A stretch of 64,000 bases of DNA from Novosphingobium profundi. Its GTDB lineage: Bacteria > Pseudomonadota > Alphaproteobacteria > Sphingomonadales > Sphingomonadaceae. The notes below the pieces were generated by a model. The model was not told the DNA's origin. It made no database searches and saw only the letters and a program-made list of their open reading frames with translations. The translations under genes and the position numbers were made by a program. Positions 27,651 to 35,594 of this stretch are shown one piece after another (the first letter of the stretch is position 1; every line of letters begins with the position of its first letter). The stretch is taken from positions 1-64,000 of the forward strand of contig NZ_JABWCU010000013.1 of the NCBI RefSeq assembly GCF_018491765.1, read 5' to 3'.

Positions 27651-28724
27651 TCAGTCCGGCATCCGGCCCGCTTCAAGCGCCAGCCCATGGCGCTTCATGC
27701 AATGGCGCAACTGGTCGTAGCTCAGTCCGACCGCCCCGGCCGTGCGTCGCTGGTTCCAGCGGTTGGCCTCGAGCGCGGCGCGCAACAGATCGCGCTCGTA
27801 AGCCTCTACCGCGGCGCGCAAGTCGCCTGCGTGCCCGGGACCCAGCCGCGGGGCCGGATCCTGCGCGGTCGTGCAGGCCAGACCACCTTCGGACGAAGGC
27901 TCGCGCACGAGCCCGCCCGCCGCGCCGGGTGCCTGGTCCCGTCCCTCCCCCCAGGGGCTGAGGAAAGGGTCGAAGACCACCACCGCGATCGGCTCTGCGG
28001 GCAATTCCCAACGGTAAACCGCGCGTTCGACCACGTTGCGCAGTTCGCGCACATTGCCGGGCCAGCCATAAGCCTCGAGTTCGCCGAGCGCCTCGGACGT
28101 GAATCCGGGCCAACCCTCCCAGGCCAGTTCGGCCGCCATGCGCCGCCCATAGTAATCCGCCAGCTCGAAGACATCGCCTTCGCGCGCGCGCAACGGTGGC
28201 AGCGTGATCACCTCGAAGCTCAACCGGTCGAGCAGGTCCGAGCGGAACGTTCCGGCCTGCGCCATACGCGGCAGGTCGGCGTTGGTCGCCGCGACGATGC
28301 GCACGTCGACCAGGACCGGACGCGAGGAGCCGATCCGCGTGACTTCGCCATATTCGATCGCGCGCAGGAGTCGCTCCTGCGCCGCCATCGACAGATTGCC
28401 CAATTCGTCGAGGAACAGCGTGCCACCGTCAGCCTCCTCGAAGCGACCTGCCCGCGCGCGCGTCGCGCCGGTAAAGGCACCGGCCTCGTGGCCGAACAGC
28501 TCGGCCTCGATCAGGGTCTCGGGCAGCGCGGCGCAATTGAGCGTGACCAGCGGTTCGCCCCAGCGCGACGAGAGGTGGTGCAGGCGCTGGGCGATCAGCT
28601 CCTTGCCCGTGCCGCGCTCGCCAATGACCAGCACCGGCCGACCGATCCCGGCGGCACGGCTGGCGCGCTCGACCGCGTCGAGAAAAGCCACCGACTGGCC
28701 GATGAACTGCACATCACGATCCAT
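27651..28724 (-). CDS. pspF: PspF, sigma-54-dependent activator of the psp operon
   Basis: This 357-residue protein has only an AAA+ domain and a C-terminal Fis-type helix-turn-helix, as PspF does. Walker A is GERGTGKE (35-42), the sigma-54 contact motif is GAFTGA (82-87) and Walker B is GGTLFLDE (100-107). The helix-turn-helix is near residues 325-350. It has no sensor domain; in E. coli PspA holds PspF inactive until membrane stress. The ATG at 28724 has AAGAG upstream; a TTG lies two codons earlier. It is divergent from the psp operon. Confidence 0.93.
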   Translation of the reverse strand: MDRDVQFIGQSVAFLDAVERASRAAGIGRPVLVIGERGTGKELIAQRLHHLSSRWGEPLVTLNCAALPETLIEAELFGHEAGAFTGATRARAGRFEEADGGTLFLDELGNLSMAAQERLLRAIEYGEVTRIGSSRPVLVDVRIVAATNADLPRMAQAGTFRSDLLDRLSFEVITLPPLRAREGDVFELADYYGRRMAAELAWEGWPGFTSEALGELEAYGWPGNVRELRNVVERAVYRWELPAEPIAVVVFDPFLSPWGEGRDQAPGAAGGLVREPSSEGGLACTTAQDPAPRLGPGHAGDLRAAVEAYERDLLRAALEANRWNQRRTAGAVGLSYDQLRHCMKRHGLALEAGRMPD

Positions 28725-28787
28725 TGCCAACTCTTAGCAAATTTCACCATTCATTGGCAATTCAGCAATTAGCCTGGCGACGCACGT

Positions 28788-28809
28788 CAATTAGCAAAGC
28801 TTGCAATTG
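28788..28809. promoter_or_regulatory. Candidate PspF upstream activating site
   Basis: An imperfect palindrome (CAATTAGCAA / TTGCAATTG around AGC) lies about 20 bases before the sigma-54 promoter. Related half-sites (TTGGCAA, TTAGCAAA) recur at 28725-28770. Position between pspF and the promoter fits an enhancer; binding is inferred. Confidence 0.45.
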
Positions 28810-28824
28810 AGCCATTCGTGCGAA

Positions 28825-28841
28825 TTGGCACGCCTCCTGCA
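28825..28841 (+). promoter_or_regulatory. Sigma-54 promoter of the psp operon
   Basis: TTGGCACG, four bases, then CTGCA matches the -24/-12 sigma-54 consensus with one mismatch and the exact 10-base spacing between the GG and GC pairs. It lies 48 bases before the first start codon of the operon. Confidence 0.85.
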
Positions 28842-28888
28842 ATGCACTCGCCATAGTGGAAACACGCCAATCAACGGGGAACAAAGTC

Positions 28889-29095
28889 ATGCCGCTGCGC
28901 CACGCCAGCCCTGAACGGACCGGAGCCGACTATGCCGCCCCCAAGCGGCCTTCGACCCTCGCCCGCACCAAGCTCGACTGGGCGATCATCGCCAGCCTGC
29001 TCGCCATGGGCGCGCTCAACCTGGTCGCGATGGCCGATCACATCGGCCCCGCCAAGGCCTATGCCGCGCCGGTCTGCGGAGCGCCGCTGGCATGA
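28889..29095 (+). CDS. Small single-span membrane protein, first gene of the psp operon
   Basis: This 68-residue protein has a charged N terminus (about 1-35) and one hydrophobic helix ([20 protein letters not shown]). GGGGA lies 8 bases before the ATG at 28889, and the sigma-54 promoter is 48 bases upstream. The gene is therefore the first expressed when PspF acts. I do not recognise the family; it is not PspB by sequence. Its stop codon overlaps an ATG (ATGA) that runs in frame into pspA. Confidence 0.7.
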   Translation: MPLRHASPERTGADYAAPKRPSTLARTKLDWAIIASLLAMGALNLVAMADHIGPAKAYAAPVCGAPLA

Positions 29096-29274
29096 GCCGT
29101 CTCGACGCCGAAATCGAAATTCTTCACACGCGCCAAAGTGCGTGCGAAGATGGCGTCAAGCCCCGCAGGCGCACGTCCTGGCACGCCGCCAACGACAGCC
29201 ACGCCGCCTTTACGCACGACGCCGCCCCGCACACCTTCCGCCACCCGAGCCAGACACAACAAGGAATCGCCAGC

Positions 29275-29976
29275 ATGGGTATCTTCTCGCGCACCCGCGA
29301 CATCATCGCCGCCAACTTCAACGACATGCTCGACAAGGCGGAAGACCCGGCCAAGATGATCCGGCTCATCATCCTCGAGATGGAGGAAACGCTCGTCGAG
29401 GTGCGCACCAGCTCGGCGCGCACGATCGCCGATCAGAAGGAACTGCGCCGCCACGTCGACAAGCTCGACCGGCTCCAGGCCGACTGGGCCGAGAAGGCCC
29501 AGCTCGCGCTCAGCAAGGATCGCGAAGACCTCGCCCGTGCAGCGCTGCTCGAGAAGAAGAAGGCGGCCGACATGGCCGACCAGCTGCGCGGCGAGATCGC
29601 CATTCTCGACGATTCGCTGCGCGCCTACGAGCAGGACATCGAGAAGCTGCAGAACCGCCTGCGCGAGGCCCGCAGCCGCCAGAGCGCGATCGCCGCGCGG
29701 CTCAAGAGCGCCGAGAACCGCGTGCGCCTGCGCACGCTGCTGTCCAACGAGCGCGTCGACGAGGCACTGGCGCGCTTCGACCAGCTCGAACGCCGCGTCG
29801 ACTATGCCGAAGGGCGCGCCGAAGCGATGTCGCTCGGCGACGATCGCCGTCAGCCGACGCTCGCCGATGAAATCGCGGCGCTGGCCGATGGGGACTCGAT
29901 CGAGGCCGAGCTCGCCCAGATGAAGAAGTCGATGGGTTCGGGCAGCTCGGAAGGCTCGGGCACGCTCGAATCCTAA
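29275..29976 (+). CDS. pspA: Phage shock protein A
   Basis: This 233-residue PspA/IM30 protein starts with the amphipathic membrane-binding helix (MGIFSRTRDIIAANFNDMLD), then long coiled-coil helices with the conserved EDPAKMIRLIILEMEE segment. It binds stressed membranes as oligomers and restrains PspF. AAGGA lies 9 bases before the ATG at 29275. The frame is open back to an ATG at 29092 that overlaps the previous gene's stop, which would add a 61-residue basic leader. The canonical start is chosen because MGIFSR matches all PspA proteins. Confidence 0.95.
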   Translation: MGIFSRTRDIIAANFNDMLDKAEDPAKMIRLIILEMEETLVEVRTSSARTIADQKELRRHVDKLDRLQADWAEKAQLALSKDREDLARAALLEKKKAADMADQLRGEIAILDDSLRAYEQDIEKLQNRLREARSRQSAIAARLKSAENRVRLRTLLSNERVDEALARFDQLERRVDYAEGRAEAMSLGDDRRQPTLADEIAALADGDSIEAELAQMKKSMGSGSSEGSGTLES

Positions 29977-30135
29977 GTCTCGTCGAACAGGGCCCGCCCG
30001 CGCACACCCGGATACGCGCGCGAGGCCCGTCATGAAATCCCCGCCTCGGCACGACTCGGCATGAGGAGGGGAAAGGTCCGGGGGCAGCAGGAACTCGCAT
30101 CCTGCCTGGACGATCCTAGGGAAGGGACAACAACA

Positions 30136-30522
30136 GTGTCACGCGGTCATTTCTATCTCGACAAGTCACACGCCAAGCTCGCCGGCGTGTGCGCCGGTAT
30201 CGCCAACTACACCGACATCGATGCGCTGTGGATCCGGCTTGGCGCCGTGCTCCTGCTGCTCTTCGGCTTTCCGGTGGTGATCGCGATCTACATCGCGGTC
30301 GCGCTGATCGCCGACAAGCGGCCGATGGGCGACTACAGCGCGCACGAGGAAGAGCGCCTGTTGCGCCGCATGGAACGCCGCCGCGCGCGCAAGGCGGGCC
30401 TTGGCCGCACCGACCGCCTGCGCGGGGAACTGAGCGACATCGACCGCCGCATCGCCGAGATGGAGCAGCACTACGCGGGCAGCAACGCTCGCCTTGCCGC
30501 CGAAATCGACAGCCTGCGCTGA
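30136..30522 (+). CDS. pspC: Phage shock protein C
   Basis: This 128-residue protein has the PspC domain: FYLDKSHAKLAGVCAGIANY, then DIDALWIRLGAVLLLLFGFP and VIAIYIAVALIADKRP, giving one or two membrane helices. The C-terminal half is a charged helical region that could form a coiled coil. PspC works with PspB to sense membrane stress and release PspF from PspA. The GTG at 30136 has AGGGA 8 bases upstream. It lies 159 bases after pspA in the same operon. Confidence 0.92.
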   Translation: MSRGHFYLDKSHAKLAGVCAGIANYTDIDALWIRLGAVLLLLFGFPVVIAIYIAVALIADKRPMGDYSAHEEERLLRRMERRRARKAGLGRTDRLRGELSDIDRRIAEMEQHYAGSNARLAAEIDSLR

Positions 30523-30552
30523 AGCCGGCCCTCTTTTCAGGACAACCCGACC

Positions 30553-30834
30553 ATGGCCATTGCCGAACTCATTCCCATCGTCGCACTCTCGATCCCGATC
30601 GTCGTGATCTGGACCCGCCACCAGCGCAAGATGGCCGAGATCCAGGTCGATACCACCGCCGAGAAGGCCGCGCTCTACGCCAACAACAACGCCCAGCTCG
30701 AAGAGCGGGTGCGGGTGCTCGAACGGATCATCACCGACGGCGGCTACGACACCGCGCTGCAGATCGAGGCCCTGCGCGACCAGCGCCACGTCGAGCAGCA
30801 GCGCGCCCCCGACACCGACCCCACGGTCAACTGA
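30553..30834 (+). CDS. PspB-like membrane protein, first of four
   Basis: This 93-residue protein has an N-terminal membrane helix (ELIPIVALSIPIVVIW) followed by a basic stretch and a coiled-coil ending in LEERVRVLERIITDGGYDTA, then a QIEALR segment. E. coli PspB has the same plan, ending in a RERIQALESIL-type motif. It probably partners PspC in signalling. It starts 30 bases after pspC. Three related genes follow directly. Confidence 0.8.
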   Translation: MAIAELIPIVALSIPIVVIWTRHQRKMAEIQVDTTAEKAALYANNNAQLEERVRVLERIITDGGYDTALQIEALRDQRHVEQQRAPDTDPTVN

Positions 30835-30845
30835 AAGGAGCGGCC

Positions 30846-31199
30846 ATGAGCCTCGACCCGGGCCTCCTTATGGACCTGACCCCCATCATCGCGATCTGCA
30901 CGGCGATCGGCACGGGTGGCTGGATCTTCAACAACTGGCTGCGCATGCGCCATGGATATCCGCTCGAGAATTCCTGGGGCAAGAGCATCTACCCCAGGGA
31001 TAACGGCGAAGCGCAGGCGCGCGTCCAGCTGCTCACCCAGGAGAACGCCGAATTGCGCGCCGAGATGAGCGCCGCAAAGGACCGCCTCGCCGCGCTCGAA
31101 CGCATCGTCACCGACCAGGGCTACGACGTCGCCCGCCAGATCGAATCTCTGCGCGAGGCCCGCACCCTCGCGACACTCGAGAAGGAAACCCGCCAGTGA
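30846..31199 (+). CDS. PspB-like membrane protein, second of four
   Basis: This 117-residue protein has a membrane helix (LMDLTPIIAICTAIGTGGWI), an inserted linker with a Gly/Tyr/Pro-containing segment, and the shared motif RLAALERIVTDQGYDVARQI. It is the longest of the four copies. AAGGAG lies upstream of the ATG. Its stop codon overlaps the next gene's GTG (GTGA), so they are coupled in translation. Confidence 0.75.
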   Translation: MSLDPGLLMDLTPIIAICTAIGTGGWIFNNWLRMRHGYPLENSWGKSIYPRDNGEAQARVQLLTQENAELRAEMSAAKDRLAALERIVTDQGYDVARQIESLREARTLATLEKETRQ

Positions 31200-31474
31200 G
31201 CTTCGGGGACTTCATGGGCCTTGCCGCCGTGATGACAATGATCATCGCGGTCTTCGCCATCCTGGCCAGCGCCTACAAGCAGCGGCTGCGCTTCCTCGAA
31301 CGCAAGCTGGAGCTTGCCGCCGGCACCCTGCCGATGCGCCAGAGCGAGAGCGAGCTTGAAAAGCGCGTGCGTGTGCTCGAAAGAATAGCCACGCAGGGCG
31401 AGAGCGCCGACACGATCGCGCGGCAGATCGAGGCGCTGCGGACCGGCGAGCTTACGGAGGTGACGACCCAATGA
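31196..31474 (+). CDS. PspB-like membrane protein, third of four
   Basis: This 92-residue protein has a membrane helix (LAAVMTMIIAVFAILASAY) and the motif LEKRVRVLERIATQ, followed by ARQIEALR. It begins at a GTG overlapping the previous stop and ends overlapping the next ATG, so all three are tightly linked. Which copy acts as the PspC partner cannot be told from sequence. Confidence 0.75.
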   Translation: MSFGDFMGLAAVMTMIIAVFAILASAYKQRLRFLERKLELAAGTLPMRQSESELEKRVRVLERIATQGESADTIARQIEALRTGELTEVTTQ

Positions 31475-31740
31475 GTTTCTGGACTGCCGTTGTCATCATG
31501 TTCGTGATCGGCTGCGTGACGTGGCTGCGCGCGCGCAAGATGCAACTGCCCTCGTATGGCAATGAGCGCGGCGAAGAGCGCGGCCGGGGCCGAGCCCTGG
31601 GCCGCCGCGATCCCCACGAGCAGGAACTCGAGGACGAGATCGCAAGGCTGCGCGAGCGCATCAACGTGCTCGAACGCATCGCCACTGACGAGCGACGCGG
31701 CAAGGACCTCGCGCAGGAAATCGAGAAGCTGCGCGACTAA
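31471..31740 (+). CDS. PspB-like membrane protein, fourth of four
   Basis: This 89-residue protein has a short membrane helix (FWTAVVIMFVIGCVTWL), an Arg/Gly-rich basic segment (about 30-46) and the motif RLRERINVLERIATDE, the closest of the four to the E. coli PspB C terminus. It overlaps the third copy by four bases (ATGA). It ends the operon; a hairpin repeat and a long inverted repeat follow. Confidence 0.78.
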   Translation: MSFWTAVVIMFVIGCVTWLRARKMQLPSYGNERGEERGRGRALGRRDPHEQELEDEIARLRERINVLERIATDERRGKDLAQEIEKLRD

Positions 31741-31750
31741 GGCAAAGAAA

Positions 31751-31777
31751 TTCAAGGGATTTACCATCCCATGACCC
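31751..31777. repeat. Hairpin repeat copy 1 (downstream of nadE)
   Basis: This 27-base unit matches the copy at 33998-34024 at 24 positions and in the same orientation. It can form a stem around TTTACCA, with an A-T pair where the other copy has G-C. It lies between the last psp gene and nadE, which converge. Confidence 0.65.
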
Positions 31778-31787
31778 TGTATCCTGT

Positions 31788-31827
31788 GCCGCAGTGCGTA
31801 CCCGACATCTCGGGCACACACTGCGGC
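31788..31827. other. Long inverted repeat between converging genes
   Basis: Two 18-base arms (31788-31805 and 31810-31827) with three mismatched positions and a 4-base loop. There is no T run on either side, so it may be an atypical terminator for the psp operon and nadE or part of a repeat element. Confidence 0.5.
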
Positions 31828-31876
31828 AGACGATTCCGGAAGCCCGAGGGCAATGGCCCTCGGATCGCTCTTACCT

Positions 31877-33943
31877 TCAATCCTGCGGCACGTTGGCCTC
31901 GAGTTCGGCCAGCCACACGTCCGCCCGGGCGTCGGACGGCGCGCGCCAGTCCCCCCGCGGGCTGAGCGCACCGCCCGAGGAAACCTTGGGGCCGTTCGGG
32001 ATCGCCGAGCGCTTGAACTGGCTGAAGGCGAAGAAGCGGCGCAGGAACTTCTCCAGCCATGCGCGGATGACCGCAAGGTCGTACGCGACGCGCCGGTCGG
32101 CGGGGTACCCGTCGGGCCACTGGCCAGCCCCGGCATCGTGCCAGGCGTGCCAGGCGAGGAAAGCGACCTTCGAGGGCTTCTGCCCGAAGCGCATCACATG
32201 GTGCAGGAAGAAGTCGTTGAGCGCGTAAGGACCGATCTTCTCCTCGGTGCTCTGGATCGCGCCGTCGGCGCCCGCCGGCACCAGTTCGGGCGAAATTTCC
32301 GTATCGAGGATCGCGTGGAGCACCTCGCCCGCCTCGGCGCTGAAATCGGCGCCGTCGGCGCACCAGCGGATAAGGTACTGGATCAAGGTCTTGGGCACGC
32401 CCGCGTTGACCGCGTAGTGGCTCATCTGGTCGCCCACGCCATAGGTGCACCAACCCAGCGCCAGTTCGGACAGATCGCCCGTCCCGACCACGAAGCCGTC
32501 GTGCTGGCTGGCGAGGCGGAACAGGTAATCGGTGCGAAGCCCGGCCTGGACGTTCTCGAACGTCACGTCGTAGACCGGCTCTCCCTCGGCAAAGGCGTGG
32601 CCAATGTCCTCGAGCATGCGCGTCGCGGCGGGGCGGATGTCGATTTCCGCCGCCGCGATGCCGAGCGCGGTCATCAGCTTCCACGCGTTCGACTTCGTCC
32701 CCTCGCTGGTGGCGAAGCCGGGCATCGTGTAGCCGCGGATGAAGCTACGCGGCAGGCCAAGCCGGTCGCAGGCGCGCGCGGCGACGATCAGAGCATGGGT
32801 CGAATCGAGGCCGCCCGAGATTCCGATCACCATCGACTTCGCGCCCGTCGATTCGATCCGGCGCATCAGGCCATCGACCTGGATGTTGAAGGCCTCGTAG
32901 CAGTCCGCGTCGAGCTTCTCGGGCCGGTTGGGCACGAAGGGGAAGCGCCGCAGGGGCCGCACCAGGCCGATGTCGCCGCGCGCCGGGGCATGGCGGAAGG
33001 ACACGGTACGGAAAGACTCCGAAGGGTTGCCCGCCAGCTCGGCGGCGTCGGCGAAAGTCGGCAGGCGCAGGCGGTCGCCCACGATCCGCGCGCAATCGAC
33101 GTCGGCCACGCACAGTTCGGGTTCGAGCGAGAAACGGGTCGATTGCGCAAGGCATTCGCCCAGTTCGTAGACGATGCCCTGTCCGTCCCAGGCGAGGTCG
33201 GTCGTGCTCTCGCCGTGCCCCGCCGCGCAGTAGACATAGGCCGCAGAAGTCCGCGCGGACTGCGATCGGCACAACGCGTGGCGCTCGTCCGACTTGCCGA
33301 TGACGATGTTCGAGGCGGAGAGATTGCACAGGATCGTCGCCCCCGCGAGCGCGCCGAGCGTGCTGGGCGGCGTAGGCGCCCAGACGTCCTCGCAAATCTC
33401 GACGAAGAAACGGAAATCCTTGAGCACTTCCGAGGCGAAAACGAGGTCGACGCCGAACGGCACCTCCTGCCCTGCGACCACGATCGAGGCCCCGCGCACC
33501 GCCTTGCCGCTCGCGAACCAACGCTTCTCGTAGAATTCGCGGTAGTTGGGCAGGAACGACTTGGGCACGACGCCGAGCAGCCGCCCGTGCGCGATCACCA
33601 CCGCGCAATTGTAGAGCGAAGAGCCGTGCACCAGCGCCGCGCCGACCAGCAAGACCGGCGAGAGCGCGGCGCTGGCCGCGACGATCTCCGCCAGCGCGGC
33701 CTCGACCGCCGCGATCAGCGCGCCCTGCAAATGCAGGTCGTCGATCGCGTAGGCGGACAGGCACAGCTCGGGAAAGACCAGGAGATCGACGTGGGCCTCG
33801 TGCGCCCGGCGCGCCTCGGCCAGGATCGCATCGCGGTTGAAGGCGACGTCGGCGGGCCGCACGTGCGGCGTCGAGGTCGCCACGCGCACGAAGCCGTGCT
33901 CGTGAAGGGCAAAGAACGGGTGGCTGCGATCGGAACCGGTCAT
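31877..33943 (-). CDS. nadE: Glutamine-dependent NAD+ synthetase
   Basis: This 688-residue enzyme makes NAD from nicotinate adenine dinucleotide. The N-terminal nitrilase-type glutaminase has the triad E59 (VFPELCLSAY), K128 (VPKSFLPNYREFYEKRWF) and C184 (VEICEDVW). The C-terminal synthetase has the ATP-binding SGGLDS motif at 376-381. The ATG at 33943 is chosen because the upstream residues look non-coding and run through a repeat. Two copies of a hairpin repeat flank the gene. Length fits the long bacterial form. Confidence 0.95.
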   Translation of the reverse strand: MTGSDRSHPFFALHEHGFVRVATSTPHVRPADVAFNRDAILAEARRAHEAHVDLLVFPELCLSAYAIDDLHLQGALIAAVEAALAEIVAASAALSPVLLVGAALVHGSSLYNCAVVIAHGRLLGVVPKSFLPNYREFYEKRWFASGKAVRGASIVVAGQEVPFGVDLVFASEVLKDFRFFVEICEDVWAPTPPSTLGALAGATILCNLSASNIVIGKSDERHALCRSQSARTSAAYVYCAAGHGESTTDLAWDGQGIVYELGECLAQSTRFSLEPELCVADVDCARIVGDRLRLPTFADAAELAGNPSESFRTVSFRHAPARGDIGLVRPLRRFPFVPNRPEKLDADCYEAFNIQVDGLMRRIESTGAKSMVIGISGGLDSTHALIVAARACDRLGLPRSFIRGYTMPGFATSEGTKSNAWKLMTALGIAAAEIDIRPAATRMLEDIGHAFAEGEPVYDVTFENVQAGLRTDYLFRLASQHDGFVVGTGDLSELALGWCTYGVGDQMSHYAVNAGVPKTLIQYLIRWCADGADFSAEAGEVLHAILDTEISPELVPAGADGAIQSTEEKIGPYALNDFFLHHVMRFGQKPSKVAFLAWHAWHDAGAGQWPDGYPADRRVAYDLAVIRAWLEKFLRRFFAFSQFKRSAIPNGPKVSSGGALSPRGDWRAPSDARADVWLAELEANVPQD

Positions 33944-33997
33944 GCCGGTTTCCCTGACACAGAAGCGGGCTTGGGTGCAACAAGGACAAGAAGGGGA

Positions 33998-34024
33998 TTC
34001 AAGGGGTTTACCACCCCTTGACCC
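33998..34024. repeat. Hairpin repeat copy 2 (upstream of nadE)
   Basis: This 27-base unit forms a perfect 7-bp stem (CAAGGGG / CCCCTTG) around TTTACCA. It matches the copy at 31751-31777 in the same orientation, with a compensatory G-C for A-T change in the stem. It lies in the 268-base gap between nadE and sufE, which otherwise shows nothing recognisable. Confidence 0.65.
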
Positions 34025-34211
34025 CGCAGACCGTCCAATTAGGTGCCGGGCACGAGGCGGCCGGCCAGAACCGACCTCGACCGTATTGGGAGCTCGCGGG
34101 GCCATGCCGCTCGAAAGCATCCTTCGGCTTCTTCTGGAATCTACTCCTGCCGACCCGGGGCCTGGCTTCTAACCCCTTGCCCTGCGCCGCCACGCGCCTA
34201 AATGGCTATGC

Positions 34212-34622
34212 ATGCGCAGCCTCGACGATATCCGCGAAGAATATGAATTCCTTGATGGCGACGAACGCTACCGGCTCCTGATCGAGCTCGGCCGCGAACT
34301 CGATCCCATGCCCGACGCGCTCAAGACCGACGCCACCAAGGTGCGCGGCTGTTCAGCCTCGGTCTGGGTCTACCCGATGGCGCAGGACGACGGCACGCTG
34401 CACTTCCTGGCCGACAGCAACGCGGCGATCACCAAGGGCATCGTCGCGCTGGTCATCGCGGGTGTCCAGGACCAGGCGGCCAAGATCGTCGCCGAGACCG
34501 ACATCGTCGCCGCGCTCGCGCCCTTCGACCTCAAGAACCAGCTCTCGTCCAACCGCACCCAGGGCGTTCCCAACATGATCGCGCTGATCCGCGAGACCGC
34601 CGCGCGCTACGCCGCGGGATAA
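34212..34622 (+). CDS. sufE: SufE family sulfur acceptor protein
   Basis: This 136-residue protein accepts sulfur from a SufS-type cysteine desulfurase for Fe-S cluster assembly. The catalytic cysteine is C47 in KVRGCSASVW; LIELGREL and NRTQGVPNMIALI are also typical. No other suf gene is nearby. It is divergent from nadE and followed after two bases by the DUF454 gene, so those two are an operon. Confidence 0.92.
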   Translation: MRSLDDIREEYEFLDGDERYRLLIELGRELDPMPDALKTDATKVRGCSASVWVYPMAQDDGTLHFLADSNAAITKGIVALVIAGVQDQAAKIVAETDIVAALAPFDLKNQLSSNRTQGVPNMIALIRETAARYAAG

Positions 34623-34624
34623 CG

Positions 34625-34984
34625 ATGAAACAGGTCAAGCGCTCGGTCTGGCTGGTCGCGGGCGTCCTGTTCGTCGCGCTCGGCACGATCGGCATCTTCC
34701 TGCCGGTGATGCCCACGGTCGTGTTCTACCTGCTGGCGGCCTGGTGCTTTTCCAAGAGCCACCCCGAATGGGCCGAGCGGCTCTACAACCATCCCAAGCA
34801 TGGCCACCATCTCGTCGCCTGGCGCGACCGCCGCGCGATCAGCCGCAAGGGCAAGATCTCCGCGATCCTGGCGATGAGCGCGAGCATTCCCTTCACCTGG
34901 GCTGTCGCCGGATTTCCGATCGCCTTCATCCCGGTGGGCGTGCTCCTGGTGATCGGCCCCTGGATCTGGACGCGGGCCGAATAG
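34625..34984 (+). CDS. DUF454 (YbaN) family inner membrane protein
   Basis: This 119-residue protein has three or four hydrophobic segments and the family pattern: LGTIGIFLPVMPTVVFYLLAAWCF, SHPEWAERLYNHPKHG and ISRKGKISAILAM. The function of YbaN proteins is unknown. It starts two bases after the sufE stop codon, so it is cotranslated with sufE, a pairing that may not be functional. Confidence 0.9.
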   Translation: MKQVKRSVWLVAGVLFVALGTIGIFLPVMPTVVFYLLAAWCFSKSHPEWAERLYNHPKHGHHLVAWRDRRAISRKGKISAILAMSASIPFTWAVAGFPIAFIPVGVLLVIGPWIWTRAE

Positions 34985-35000
34985 CCGCCCGCCGGGCGGG

Positions 35001-35570
<570 letters not shown>

Positions 35571-35594
35571 GATCTTCTCCTGCGCGTCGAGAGT

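Noticed and set aside
29092..29274. 61-residue N-terminal extension of PspA as the main start
   Set aside because: PspA proteins begin at the amphipathic helix MGIFSR, which has its own ribosome site at 29275. The extension is kept only as a finding.
31853..34021. 722-residue plus-strand open frame
   Set aside because: It is antisense to nadE, whose catalytic residues are all visible.
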